NCBI GenBank assembly: GCA_022797115.1
Contig: JAAWKB010000009.1
Location: 1 to 43,743, forward strand
Source: Oscillospiraceae bacterium
GTDB taxonomy: Bacteria > Bacillota > Clostridia > Oscillospirales > Oscillospiraceae
Reading direction: 5' to 3'
Length of the DNA: 43,743 bases
Shown here: in pieces, positions 23,780-32,082 of the stretch
How the letters are laid out: the number at the start of each line of letters is the position of its first letter
Numbering within the stretch: the first letter of the stretch is position 1
Program-made: the position numbers and the translations under genes
The notes under the pieces: model-generated
Told to the model about the DNA's origin: nothing
Databases searched by the model: none
The model's input: only the letters and a program-made list of their open reading frames with translations

Positions 23780-23880
23780 AAAAAGCCGCCGCGCAGGGGA
23801 AGTCCGGTGAAAAACCGGCGCAGTCTTACCTCTGCTGTATGCGCCGTCAGGGCGCGAGCCAGAATGCCTGCCGGCGGCGG
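23780..23880 (+). promoter_or_regulatory. Cobalamin (B12) riboswitch aptamer
   Basis: GGGGAAGTCCGGTGAAAAACCGGCGCAG core followed by B12 box AGCCAGAATGCCTGCC (23857-23872); closing pairing gccgcc...cgcagg / cctgccggcggc. Precedes cobI. Confidence 0.9.
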
Positions 23881-23934
23881 GGTTCGCCGGTGCTCTTAGG
23901 TGGGGAGGCCGGGCGGTTCCTGTCTGCAAAAACA

Positions 23935-23963
23935 CGCCCTCCCCATCTGGGGAGGGCGCTTTT
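23935..23963 (+). terminator. Riboswitch expression-platform terminator
   Basis: cgccctcccc (23935-23944), loop atct, ggggagggcg (23949-23958), then cttttgtt. Confidence 0.8.
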
Positions 23964-23995
23964 GTTGCGGGATATGAGAGAAGGAGGCATAAGCT

Positions 23996-24688
23996 ATGGA
24001 GCGAGGCGTTTTATACGGTGTGGGCGTAGGGCCCGGGGACCCGGAGCTGCTGACGCGCAAGGCCCAGCGCATCCTGTCCCAGGCGGATGTGATTGCCGTG
24101 CCCGACAAGGGCGCAGGGGAGCAGACGGCCCTGAAAATAGTGGGGGAGCTGGCGGAGGGGAAACCCCTGCTGCGCTGTCACACCCCCATGGTGCGGGACC
24201 GGGCGGCGCTGGACGCAGCCTACGGCCAGATTGCCGCCGGCATCGCAGCGCTGCTGGACGAGGGGAAAACCGTGGCCTACATCACCCTGGGGGACCCCTC
24301 CATCTACTCCACCTACCTGTACATCCACCGCCGGGTGCTGTCCATGGGCTGCACGGCGGAAATCATCCCGGGCGTCCCCTCCTTCTGCGCGGCGGCGGCC
24401 CGGCTGGGGCTGGGGCTGTGCGAGGGCAGCGACAGGCTGCTGATCGTCCCCGCCTCCCACCGGGATGTGGAGGACTGCCTGGCAGTGGACGCCAACCTGG
24501 TGTTTATGAAGGCCGGGCGGGAGCTGGGCGCGCTGCGGCAGACCCTGGACGGGCACGGCCTGCTCCCCTGCGCCGCCATGGTGGAGAACTGCGGCATGGC
24601 GGCGGAGCGGGTCTACCCCCGCTTTGCCGACGCGCCGGAGGATAGCGGCTATTTCTCCCTGGTCGTGGTGAAGCGGGATGAACCCTGA
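23996..24688 (+). CDS. cobI: Precorrin-2 / cobalt-factor-II C20-methyltransferase
   Basis: YGVGVGPGDPELLTRKAQRILSQADVIAVP; TLGDPSIYSTYLYIHRRV; IPGVPSFCAAAARLGLGLCEG. Confidence 0.92.
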   Translation: MERGVLYGVGVGPGDPELLTRKAQRILSQADVIAVPDKGAGEQTALKIVGELAEGKPLLRCHTPMVRDRAALDAAYGQIAAGIAALLDEGKTVAYITLGDPSIYSTYLYIHRRVLSMGCTAEIIPGVPSFCAAAARLGLGLCEGSDRLLIVPASHRDVEDCLAVDANLVFMKAGRELGALRQTLDGHGLLPCAAMVENCGMAAERVYPRFADAPEDSGYFSLVVVKRDEP

Positions 24689-25124
24689 CGCCATGCGGTT
24701 CCCCCTGTTTATCGATCTCCACGGCCGGGAGGCCGCAGTGATCGGCGGCGGGGCCGTGGGCCTGCGCCGGGCGGAGGTGCTGTGCCGTTTCGGCGCGTGC
24801 GTGACCGTGATCGCCCCCGAGCTGGCGCGGGAGCTGGACGGCGTCCGGCACATCCCCCGCGCCTACCAGCCCGGGGACCTGACCGGCATGTCCCTGGCCG
24901 TGGCGGCTACAGACAGCAGGGAGGTCAACGCCGCCGCAGGCCGGGAGGCGCGGCAGCTCGGCATCCCCTTCAACCGCTCGGACTGCCCGGGGGACTGCGA
25001 TTTCTTTTTCCCCGCCATCTGCGAGGGCGGGGGCCTGGTGGCCGGCGTGGCAGGGGACGGCTCCGACCACCGCCGCACCGCCCTTGCCGCGCAGAAAATA
25101 CGGGAGGCGCTGGGGGAGCTTTAG
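24678..25124 (+). CDS. Precorrin-2 dehydrogenase / sirohydrochlorin ferrochelatase (CysG N-terminal-like)
   Basis: FPLFIDLHGREAAVIGGGAVGLRRAEVLCRFGACVTVIAPE...SLAVAATDSREVNAAAGREARQLGIPFNRSD; overlaps cobI by 11 nt. Confidence 0.9.
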   Translation: MNPDAMRFPLFIDLHGREAAVIGGGAVGLRRAEVLCRFGACVTVIAPELARELDGVRHIPRAYQPGDLTGMSLAVAATDSREVNAAAGREARQLGIPFNRSDCPGDCDFFFPAICEGGGLVAGVAGDGSDHRRTALAAQKIREALGEL

Positions 25125-25283
25125 AGCCTGTTTAACATCTCCCCGCGCCCGTCTTGGCGGTGTATTTTCCGCCCTGACAGCGTTAAAAATCCTTGCCATC
25201 CGTTAGGATGCCTGCGGATTTTTGCCTTGCAGGGCAAAAAATCCTCTCGCCAATCCAAACACGTTGAGATATTAAACAGGCTC
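25124..25283. mobile_element. MITE-like element (160 bp) with 18-bp terminal inverted repeats and TTA target-site duplication
   Basis: Left TIR GAGCCTGTTTAACATCTC (25124-25141), right TIR GAGATATTAAACAGGCTC (25266-25283), 17/18 complementary, flanked by TTA (25121-25123 and 25284-25286); no ORF. Confidence 0.82.
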
Positions 25284-25365
25284 TTAGGGCCCGTTTGCAG
25301 ATGGCCAGCGCACCCAGCCGGCCGTTCCCGCGCAAAACGCAGTTTTGCGGAAGGGGTTTCTTTTG

Positions 25366-25393
25366 ATCCTTTTCTTTTTCAAACGAAAAGGAT
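25366..25393 (+). repeat. Intergenic hairpin atccttttc...gaaaaggat upstream of hemC
   Basis: 9-bp stem atccttttc (25366-25374) / gaaaaggat (25385-25393); resembles the hairpin upstream of cinA. Confidence 0.5.
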
Positions 25394-25421
25394 GATTACC
25401 GTAGTAACGAGGTAGCCTGTT

Positions 25422-26306
25422 ATGAAGATCATCGTCGGCAGCCGGGAGAGCCGGTTGGCCGTGATCCAGTCGGAGCTGGTGATGGAGGCCATCCGCCGGT
25501 CCCACCCGGAGATCGCGCTGGAGCTTGTGACCATGAAGACCACCGGCGACCGGATTTTGGACCGCACGCTGGACAAGATCGGCGGCAAGGGCCTTTTTGT
25601 CCGGGAGCTGGATGCCGCCCTCCGGGACGGCCGGGCGGACCTGACGGTCCACAGCTGTAAGGACCTGCCCATGGAGCTGCCGCCGGACCTGCCCATCGCA
25701 GCCTTCTCCCGGCGGGAGGACCCCTGCGACGCGCTGGTGCTGCCCGCCGGGGCGGCGCTGGATACGGGCCGTCCTATCGGCTGCGCCTCGGCCCGGCGGC
25801 GCGTCCAGCTGCAAGGGCTGTTCCCAGGGGTGGAGGTGCGGCCCATCCGGGGCAATGTGCTCACCCGCCTGCAAAAGCTGGACGCAGGCGAGTACGGGGC
25901 CCTGGTGCTGGCGGTGTCCGGCCTGAAGCGGCTGGGGCTGGAATCGCGCATCTCCCGCCGCTTCTCCCCACAGGAGCTGCTGCCCGCCGCCGGGCAGGGG
26001 ATTCTGGCCGTCCAGTGCCGGGAGGGGATGGACGCCTCCTTCCTCGGCTGCGTTCAGGACCGGGAGGCCACCCTCTGCGCCCTGGCGGAGCGGGCCTTTG
26101 TCCGGGAGCTGGGCGGCGGATGCTCATCCCCTGTGGCGGCTTACGCCGCCGTCTCCGGGGCGTCTATCACCATCACCGGGCTGTATGTGGACGACGCGGA
26201 GCGGACAAGCCGGGGGACCGCCCAGGGCCCTGCGGAGCAGGGGGAACATTTGGCCAGGGAGCTGGCAAAAAAGCTGAAGGAGGACGCGCTATGCCGGGCA
26301 AAGTAA
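25422..26306 (+). CDS. hemC: Hydroxymethylbilane synthase (porphobilinogen deaminase)
   Basis: IIVGSRESRLAVIQSELVMEAI, KIGGKGLFVRELDAALRDGRADLTVHSCKDLP, GGGCSSPVAAYA. Confidence 0.97.
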   Translation: MKIIVGSRESRLAVIQSELVMEAIRRSHPEIALELVTMKTTGDRILDRTLDKIGGKGLFVRELDAALRDGRADLTVHSCKDLPMELPPDLPIAAFSRREDPCDALVLPAGAALDTGRPIGCASARRRVQLQGLFPGVEVRPIRGNVLTRLQKLDAGEYGALVLAVSGLKRLGLESRISRRFSPQELLPAAGQGILAVQCREGMDASFLGCVQDREATLCALAERAFVRELGGGCSSPVAAYAAVSGASITITGLYVDDAERTSRGTAQGPAEQGEHLARELAKKLKEDALCRAK

Positions 26307-27778
26307 CACTGGTGGGGGCGGGCCCCGGGGACCCGGGCCTGCTCACCGTCAAGGGGCGGCAGGCTTTGGAGGAGGCGGAGGTGGTGGTCTACGACCGCCT
26401 GGTCAGCCCTGCCGTATTGGAGCTGATCCCGGACACGGCCCGCCGCATCGACGTGGGCAAGGAGGCATCCCGCCACCCGGTCCCCCAGGGCCGGATCAAC
26501 CGGATCCTGCTGGAGGAGGCCCAGGCGGGCCATCAGGTGGTGCGGCTGAAGGGGGGCGACCCCTTCGTGTTTGGCCGGGGCGGCGAGGAGCTGGAGACCC
26601 TGGCCCAGGCCGGGGTGGACTTCGCGGAGGTCCCCGGCGTCACCTCCGCCATCGCGGCGGCGGCCTACGGCGGCATCCCCGTCACCCACCGGGACTACAG
26701 CTCATCCCTCCACATCATCACCGGCCACGCCCGGGAGGGGGAGCCGCTGTCCATCGATTTTGACGCCCTGGTCCGGGCCCGGGGGACGCTGGTGTTCCTC
26801 ATGGGCGTGACCGCCATGCCCACCATTGTACAGGGCCTGCTGGCGGCAGGCATGGACGGCGGCACCCCCGCCGCCATGGTGGAGAACGGCACCCTTCCCA
26901 CCCAGCGCCGGTGCGCCGCCACCCTGGCCACCCTGCCGGAGCGGGCGGCGGAGATGGACATCCGCAGCCCCGCCCTCATTGTGGTGGGCGGCGTGTGCGG
27001 CCTGGGGGACGCGCTGTGCTGGTTCGAGCGCCAGCCCCTCCACGGCAAACGGGTCCTGGTCACGCGGCCCAAGGGCAGGGCCGGGACCTTGGCAGGCAAG
27101 CTGCGCGGCCTGGGGGCGGATGTGACCGAGTACCCCTGTATTGAGACCGCCCCCATCTGGCCCTGTCCCGACATGGAGGCGGCGCTGGAGGGGATCGGGC
27201 GCTATGAGTGGCTGGCCCTCACCAGCCCGGCTGGGGTGGACGCGCTGTGGCACGGCCTGCGGGCCATGGGCCGGGACGCCCGGGCCATGGGGGGTGTGAA
27301 ACTGGCAGTTGCAGGCCCCGGTACGGCCAAGGCCCTGGCGGCCTGCGGCCTTGCCGCCGACCTGGTCCCGCCCGTCTACGACGGGGCCCATCTGGGCCAT
27401 GCCCTGGCGGGGGTTGCCCGGGGACGGGTGCTCCTTCTCCGGGCGGAGGTCTGCTCCCCCGAGCTGCCGGAGATCCTGGGCCGGGCCGGTATCGCCTATG
27501 ACGATATCCCCGTCTACCGCACGCGGTACGGCGGGGCCCGCTCCCAGGCGCTGCGCGCTGCGCTGGGCAGCTTCGATTTCATCACCTTCACCTCCGCCTC
27601 CACCGTCAAGGGCCTGCTCGCCGCGGTGGGGGAGGATGCGGACTTCAGCCGTGTGACCGGGCTGTGCATCGGTGAGCAGACCGCCGCTGAGGCCCGGCGG
27701 CACGGTATCCCGGTCCGGGTGGCGGGGCAGGCGACAATTGACGCGCTGGCAGAGCTGGCGGCTGTCACAGATGCTTGA
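26291..27778 (+). CDS. cobA: Uroporphyrinogen-III C-methyltransferase / uroporphyrinogen-III synthase fusion
   Basis: N-terminal SUMT (VTLVGAGPGDPGLLTVKGRQALEEAEVVVYDRLVSP...RLKGGDPFVFGRGGEE), C-terminal HemD-like (GKRVLVTRPKGRAGTLAGKLRGLGADVTEYPCIET...ITFTSASTVKGLL). Overlaps hemC by 16 nt. Confidence 0.95.
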   Translation: MPGKVTLVGAGPGDPGLLTVKGRQALEEAEVVVYDRLVSPAVLELIPDTARRIDVGKEASRHPVPQGRINRILLEEAQAGHQVVRLKGGDPFVFGRGGEELETLAQAGVDFAEVPGVTSAIAAAAYGGIPVTHRDYSSSLHIITGHAREGEPLSIDFDALVRARGTLVFLMGVTAMPTIVQGLLAAGMDGGTPAAMVENGTLPTQRRCAATLATLPERAAEMDIRSPALIVVGGVCGLGDALCWFERQPLHGKRVLVTRPKGRAGTLAGKLRGLGADVTEYPCIETAPIWPCPDMEAALEGIGRYEWLALTSPAGVDALWHGLRAMGRDARAMGGVKLAVAGPGTAKALAACGLAADLVPPVYDGAHLGHALAGVARGRVLLLRAEVCSPELPEILGRAGIAYDDIPVYRTRYGGARSQALRAALGSFDFITFTSASTVKGLLAAVGEDADFSRVTGLCIGEQTAAEARRHGIPVRVAGQATIDALAELAAVTDA

Positions 27779-27808
27779 TTGAATGAGCAAATAGGAGGAA
27801 AGCACACC

Positions 27809-28792
27809 ATGGAACTGATTGACCGCCCCCGCCGCCTGCGGCGGACTGACACCGTCCGGCGGCTCTGCCGGGAGACCCGGCTCAGCACGGACAGCCTGAT
27901 CTACCCCATCTTTATTGACGAAACCCTCTCCGGCGTCCGGCCCATTGCAAGCCTCGCGGGCCAGAACCACTACGGGCTGGACAGCGTGGCCCGGGCGGCG
28001 GAGGAGTGCCTGGCCCACGGCGTGACCCACGGCATCCTCTTCGGCCTGCCCGCCGGGAAGGACGGGTGCGGCTCCTCCGCCTGGGCGGAGCATGGCGTTG
28101 TCCAGGAGGCCGTGCGGGCCATCAAGGCCAGTTTCCCGGATTTTTACGTCATCACCGACGTGTGTATGTGCGAATACACCGACCACGGCCACTGCGGCAT
28201 CCTCCACGGCCAGGAGGTGGACAATGACGAGACCCTGGCATATCTCTCCAAAATCGCCGTCAGCCATGCCGCCGCCGGGGCGGACATGGTGGCCCCCTCC
28301 GACATGATGGACGGCCATGTGGCCGCCCTGCGCCGGGCCCTGGACGGCGCGGGATTCCAGAACATCCCCATCATGGGCTACTCCGCCAAGTACGCCTCCG
28401 CCTTCTACGGCCCCTTCCGGGAGGCCGCCGGTTCGGCCCCCGCCTTCGGGGACCGCAGGGGGTATCAGATGGACCCCCACAACCGGAAGGAGGCCCTGCG
28501 GGAGTGCGCCCTGGACGCGGCGGAGGGGGCGGATATCCTGATGGTCAAGCCCGCCCTCAGCTATCTGGACGTGATCCGGGAGTGCGCGGACGCCTTCGAC
28601 CTGCCGCTGTGCGCCTACTCCGTGTCCGGCGAGTACGCCATGATCAAGTCCGCCGCCGCCGCCGGGCTGGTGGATGAGCGGCGCATCATGTGCGAGACGG
28701 CCCTGTCCATCTTCCGGGCGGGGGCGAATATGCTCATTACCTACTACGCCAAGGAGCTGGCGGACGCCATCCGCCAGGGGGAAATTGGGTAG
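27809..28792 (+). CDS. hemB: Porphobilinogen synthase (delta-aminolevulinate dehydratase)
   Basis: RPRRLRRTDTVRRLCRETRLSTDSLIYPIFI; DVCMCEYTDHGHCGI; APSDMMDGHV; MGYSAKYASAFYGPFREAAGS; RBS AGGAGG before ATG 27809. Confidence 0.97.
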   Translation: MELIDRPRRLRRTDTVRRLCRETRLSTDSLIYPIFIDETLSGVRPIASLAGQNHYGLDSVARAAEECLAHGVTHGILFGLPAGKDGCGSSAWAEHGVVQEAVRAIKASFPDFYVITDVCMCEYTDHGHCGILHGQEVDNDETLAYLSKIAVSHAAAGADMVAPSDMMDGHVAALRRALDGAGFQNIPIMGYSAKYASAFYGPFREAAGSAPAFGDRRGYQMDPHNRKEALRECALDAAEGADILMVKPALSYLDVIRECADAFDLPLCAYSVSGEYAMIKSAAAAGLVDERRIMCETALSIFRAGANMLITYYAKELADAIRQGEIG

Positions 28793-28811
28793 CCGCCGGG
28801 GCGGGGGCGAG

Positions 28812-29579
28812 ATGGGGCAGGCCCTCGTCATTGTCAGCTTCGGCACCAGCGTGCCGGAGGCCCGCGCCGCCATCACGGCGGTGGAGGAGACGCTGGAGCA
28901 GGCCGCCCCCGGCTATCTCTGCCGCCGGGCCTTCACCAGCCCCACCATCCGCCGCATCCTGGCCGGGCGGGGGGAGGAAGTCCCCAGCCTGGCCCAGGCG
29001 CTGGATAGCCTGCGGGAGGCTGGGGTGGAGCGGGTAGCGGTGCAGCCTACCCATCTGCTCTACGGCTACGAATACGATAAATTGAAGGCGGAGGCGGAGG
29101 CCGCCGCCCTTCCGGAGCTCGCGCTGGGCCGCCCGCTGCTGGCAGGCACGGAGGATATCCGCCGCTTTGCCCGCCGCCTGTCGGCGGCCTACCCGCCGGA
29201 GGCGGGGCGGGCGGTGGTCCTGATGGGCCACGGCACGGAGCACTTTGCCAACGCGGTGTACCCCGCCCTCCAGACGGCCCTGCGCCTGGAGGGCAGGGAG
29301 GATGTGCTGGTGGGCACCGTGGAGGGCTGGCCGGGCCTGGAGGACATCCTGCGGCAGCTGGAGCCGGGCGGGCCCCGCCATATCCGGCTTGTCCCGCTGA
29401 TGCTGGTGGCCGGGGACCACGCCCGGGCGGATATGGCGGAGGAATGGAAACCCCGCCTGGAGCAGGCCGGGCATACGGCCTCCTGCGTCTTCACCGGGCT
29501 GGGGGAGCTGCCCTGGGTGCAGGAGATGTACCGGGAGCGGCTGCTGCAATTGCTGCACATGGAGCAGGCCGTTGATTGA
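28812..29579 (+). CDS. cbiK: Sirohydrochlorin cobaltochelatase, CbiK-like
   Basis: ALVIVSFGTSVPEARAAITAVEETL...RRAFTSPTIRRIL...VAVQPTHLLYGYEYDKL...VVLMGHGTEHFANAVYPALQ...PLMLVAGDHARADMAEEW. Confidence 0.93.
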   Translation: MGQALVIVSFGTSVPEARAAITAVEETLEQAAPGYLCRRAFTSPTIRRILAGRGEEVPSLAQALDSLREAGVERVAVQPTHLLYGYEYDKLKAEAEAAALPELALGRPLLAGTEDIRRFARRLSAAYPPEAGRAVVLMGHGTEHFANAVYPALQTALRLEGREDVLVGTVEGWPGLEDILRQLEPGGPRHIRLVPLMLVAGDHARADMAEEWKPRLEQAGHTASCVFTGLGELPWVQEMYRERLLQLLHMEQAVD

Positions 29580-29600
29580 CAGCCTCCTTTGTGGTATACT
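29572..29600 (+). promoter_or_regulatory. Candidate sigma-A promoter for cinA
   Basis: TTGATT (29572-29577), 17-nt spacer, TATACT (29595-29600). Confidence 0.5.
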
Positions 29601-29633
29601 GATGCCGCAGGCAGGATTGGGTTTTCTTTAGCT

Positions 29634-29659
29634 TCTTTTCTTTTTTCCAAAAGAAAAGA
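29634..29659 (+). repeat. Intergenic hairpin tcttttctttt-ttcc-aaaagaaaaga upstream of cinA
   Basis: Perfect 11-bp stem, 4-nt loop; sequence relative of the hairpin at 25366-25393. Confidence 0.55.
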
Positions 29660-29684
29660 GGGGAAAAAGGAGGCATGTAGAACG

Positions 29685-30935
29685 ATGATAGCAGAATTGA
29701 TTGCCGTTGGGACAGAGCTGCTGCTCGGCAACGTCGCCAACACAGATGCGCAGATGGTCTCAGAAGGGCTCAGCACCTTGGGTATCACCGTCCATCACCA
29801 TACCGTGGTGGGCGACAACCCCCAGCGTCTGACCGAGGCGCTGGAGACCGCCCGCAAACGGGCGGACATCATCATCACCACCGGCGGCCTGGGCCCCACC
29901 TATGACGACCTCACCAAGCAGACCATCTGCCGGGCCTTTGGGCGGGAAATGGAGCTGCACCAGGATATCCTGGAGGAAATCCGCAGCTGGTTTGAGACGA
30001 AGATGGGCAAGGCGATGCCGGAAAACAATATCCAGCAGGCTATGCTGCCCGTGGGCTGTACGGTGTTTGCCAATCCCGTCGGCACCGCCCCGGGCTGCGC
30101 CTTCCAGGAGGGGGGCGTCCATGTGCTGATGCTCCCCGGCCCGCCCTTTGAGTGCCAATATATGTTCGAGCACCAGGCGGCCCCCTATCTGGAGCGGCTC
30201 ACGGACGGCGTGATCGTCAGCCATGAGATCCGCATCTTCGGCATGGGCGAGAGCGCGGTGGAGGAGGCCCTGCGGGAGCCGATGACCCAGCTGACGAATC
30301 CCACCCTGGCCCCCTACGCCAAGACCAACGAGTGCATGGTCCGGGCCACCGCCAAGGCGGCGACCCGGGAGGCGGCAGAGGATCTGCTCCGCCCCCTGGT
30401 GGAGCAGGTGAAGGGCATCCTGGGGGATGTGGTCTACGGTGTGGACGTGGACAGCCTGGAGGCTGTGGTCTCCGCCCTGCTGCGGGAGCGGGGGCTGACC
30501 CTATCCGCCGCAGAGAGCTGCACCGGCGGGCTCATCGCCAAGCGCATGACCGACCTGCCCGGCGCATCGAAGGTTTTCCGCGGCGGCGTGGTCAGCTATA
30601 CCAACGGCGTCAAGGCCGGCGTCCTCGGCGTGCCGGACGCTTTGCTGGAGCAATACGGCGCGGTCTCCGAGCCGGTGGCGCGGGCAATGGCGGAGGGGTG
30701 CCGCAGGGCCTGCGGCAGCGATCTGGCGGTGTCTGTCACCGGCGTGGCCGGGCCGGACAAGGACGATTGGGGCAATGAGGTGGGCACGGTTTATATCGCC
30801 CTGGCCTCCCGGGAGGGGACCCTCTGCAAGCGGCTCTCCTGCGGCCGGGGAAGGGGCCGCGGCCGCGTGCGCACCTCTGCGGCGCACAACGCTTTCGACA
30901 TCATCCGGCGGACGCTGCTGGGCCTCCCCCTGTGA
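29685..30935 (+). CDS. cinA: CinA family protein (competence/damage-inducible protein A)
   Basis: MIAELIAVGTELLLGNVANTDAQMVSEGLSTLGI...ITTGGLGPTYDDLTKQT; C-terminal LTLSAAESCTGGLIAKRMTDLPGASKVFRGGVVSYTNGVK...SVTGVAGPD. RBS AAGGAGG. Confidence 0.94.
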   Translation: MIAELIAVGTELLLGNVANTDAQMVSEGLSTLGITVHHHTVVGDNPQRLTEALETARKRADIIITTGGLGPTYDDLTKQTICRAFGREMELHQDILEEIRSWFETKMGKAMPENNIQQAMLPVGCTVFANPVGTAPGCAFQEGGVHVLMLPGPPFECQYMFEHQAAPYLERLTDGVIVSHEIRIFGMGESAVEEALREPMTQLTNPTLAPYAKTNECMVRATAKAATREAAEDLLRPLVEQVKGILGDVVYGVDVDSLEAVVSALLRERGLTLSAAESCTGGLIAKRMTDLPGASKVFRGGVVSYTNGVKAGVLGVPDALLEQYGAVSEPVARAMAEGCRRACGSDLAVSVTGVAGPDKDDWGNEVGTVYIALASREGTLCKRLSCGRGRGRGRVRTSAAHNAFDIIRRTLLGLPL

Positions 30936-30980
30936 GCCGTGATCAGCTTTTGAGACAGCCGCATGTTTTCGACACGCGAA

Positions 30981-31017
30981 AAGAGGACCGGTCCGAAAAA
31001 ATCGGACTGGTCCTCTT
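30981..31017. terminator. Bidirectional intrinsic terminator between cinA and the zinc-ribbon protein gene
   Basis: aagaggaccggtccga ... tcggactggtcctctt hairpin with one G-U pair. Confidence 0.7.
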
Positions 31018-31048
31018 CGTTTAAGAGCTGCCGGGAATCGGGAGGGGC

Positions 31049-31921
31049 TCAGTCCTCCTTCTCTGTCCCGCTTGCCTCCACGCTTGCCTCGCTGAACTCC
31101 AGGGAGGTGAGCTCATCCCCTGTAAACTGGGCGGTGAAAGCCTGGACGCTCTCCTTGCCGGCCCCGTCCTTGGCGGTTACGGTGGACTGGACTGACACAG
31201 TTTCCCCATCCACCGTGTAGGTCCAGTGGCTCCTGGAGGGGAACACGGCGGTCTCCGGGAAGGTCAGACGCGCCCGGACTGCGGACAGGGTGGCCTTCAG
31301 ATAGTCGTCCCGCTGGTCCTGGCCCAGATAGTAGTCTGTGACCTTGGAGACAACCCGGCCGTTGGCGTAGATATCGTGGTCCAGGAAGGTAATGGACTCC
31401 ACCGTCTTTGTCTCATTGAGCAGCTGTACAACAAATGCGTCCTCCACATCGAGGAAACGCTCCGTGTCATAGTCGCTGACGGCGTAGCTGGTGCGCTTGG
31501 ACCCTTCCTTGACGGTCCGGATCTCGCTGATCTCCTGGAAACCGCACTCCGCCAGCACGGCCAGCACTGCCTCCTCCTGCTTGGATGACAGGCCCATCGC
31601 CTGGCCCAGCATCGTGTCCGATACAGACGAGAGGAACGGCAGGGCAACCGGGAAACTAAATACTGCAATCGAGACAGAGGCGGCAGCCAACAGCACAATA
31701 ATAGGAACAAGGATCAGGAGCAGCTTGTTTCCGCCCTTCTGCTTTGCCTCGCAGTTGGGGCAGACCTTGGCCTTCTTGGGGATCTCCGCCTCGCAGTTGG
31801 GGCAGATTTTGACCTGCGGCGCTTTCTCCTTCTTTTCTTTCTTCTCTTTTTTCCCTTTTTTCGCTTTCTTTTCCTTCTTGGGCTTTTCCTCTGCCGTCTG
31901 GTTCGTTTCTTTCTCGCTCAT
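31049..31921 (-). CDS. Zinc-ribbon, Lys-rich, single-TM protein of unknown function
   Basis: MSEKETNQTAEEKPKKEKKAKKGKKEKKEKKEKAPQVKICPNCEAEIPKKAKVCPNCEAKQKGGNKLLLILVPIIVLLAAASVSIAVF...; double CPNCEA zinc ribbon then TM and extracytoplasmic domain. Confidence 0.8.
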   Translation of the reverse strand: MSEKETNQTAEEKPKKEKKAKKGKKEKKEKKEKAPQVKICPNCEAEIPKKAKVCPNCEAKQKGGNKLLLILVPIIVLLAAASVSIAVFSFPVALPFLSSVSDTMLGQAMGLSSKQEEAVLAVLAECGFQEISEIRTVKEGSKRTSYAVSDYDTERFLDVEDAFVVQLLNETKTVESITFLDHDIYANGRVVSKVTDYYLGQDQRDDYLKATLSAVRARLTFPETAVFPSRSHWTYTVDGETVSVQSTVTAKDGAGKESVQAFTAQFTGDELTSLEFSEASVEASGTEKED

Positions 31922-32047
31922 TCCTTCTTCACTCCTCTTTTCTCTCCTGCCCCGCCAGCGGCAGGCGGGGGTGATGTCCAGCCTATTATACCAGTTCTTG
32001 CGGGCCCGCGCAAGACTGGAAGGCGCAGCTGTATTGAAAATTTCCTC

Positions 32048-32076
32048 TTGACAAAAGGCTGGATATCGTGTAAACT
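32048..32076 (+). promoter_or_regulatory. Candidate sigma-A promoter for T-box leader 1
   Basis: TTGACA (32048-32053), 17-nt spacer, TAAACT (32071-32076). Confidence 0.75.
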
Positions 32077-32082
32077 TCCCAA

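Noticed and set aside
21641-23899. 752-aa plus-strand ORF
   Set aside because: Antisense to feoB, and its 3' part runs through the B12 riboswitch.
23674-24645. 323-aa plus-strand ORF overlapping cobI
   Set aside because: Out of frame with cobI and crosses the riboswitch; translation is Gly/Arg/Ala low complexity.
26702-28876. 724-aa minus-strand ORF
   Set aside because: Antisense to cobA/hemD and hemB; no domain signature.
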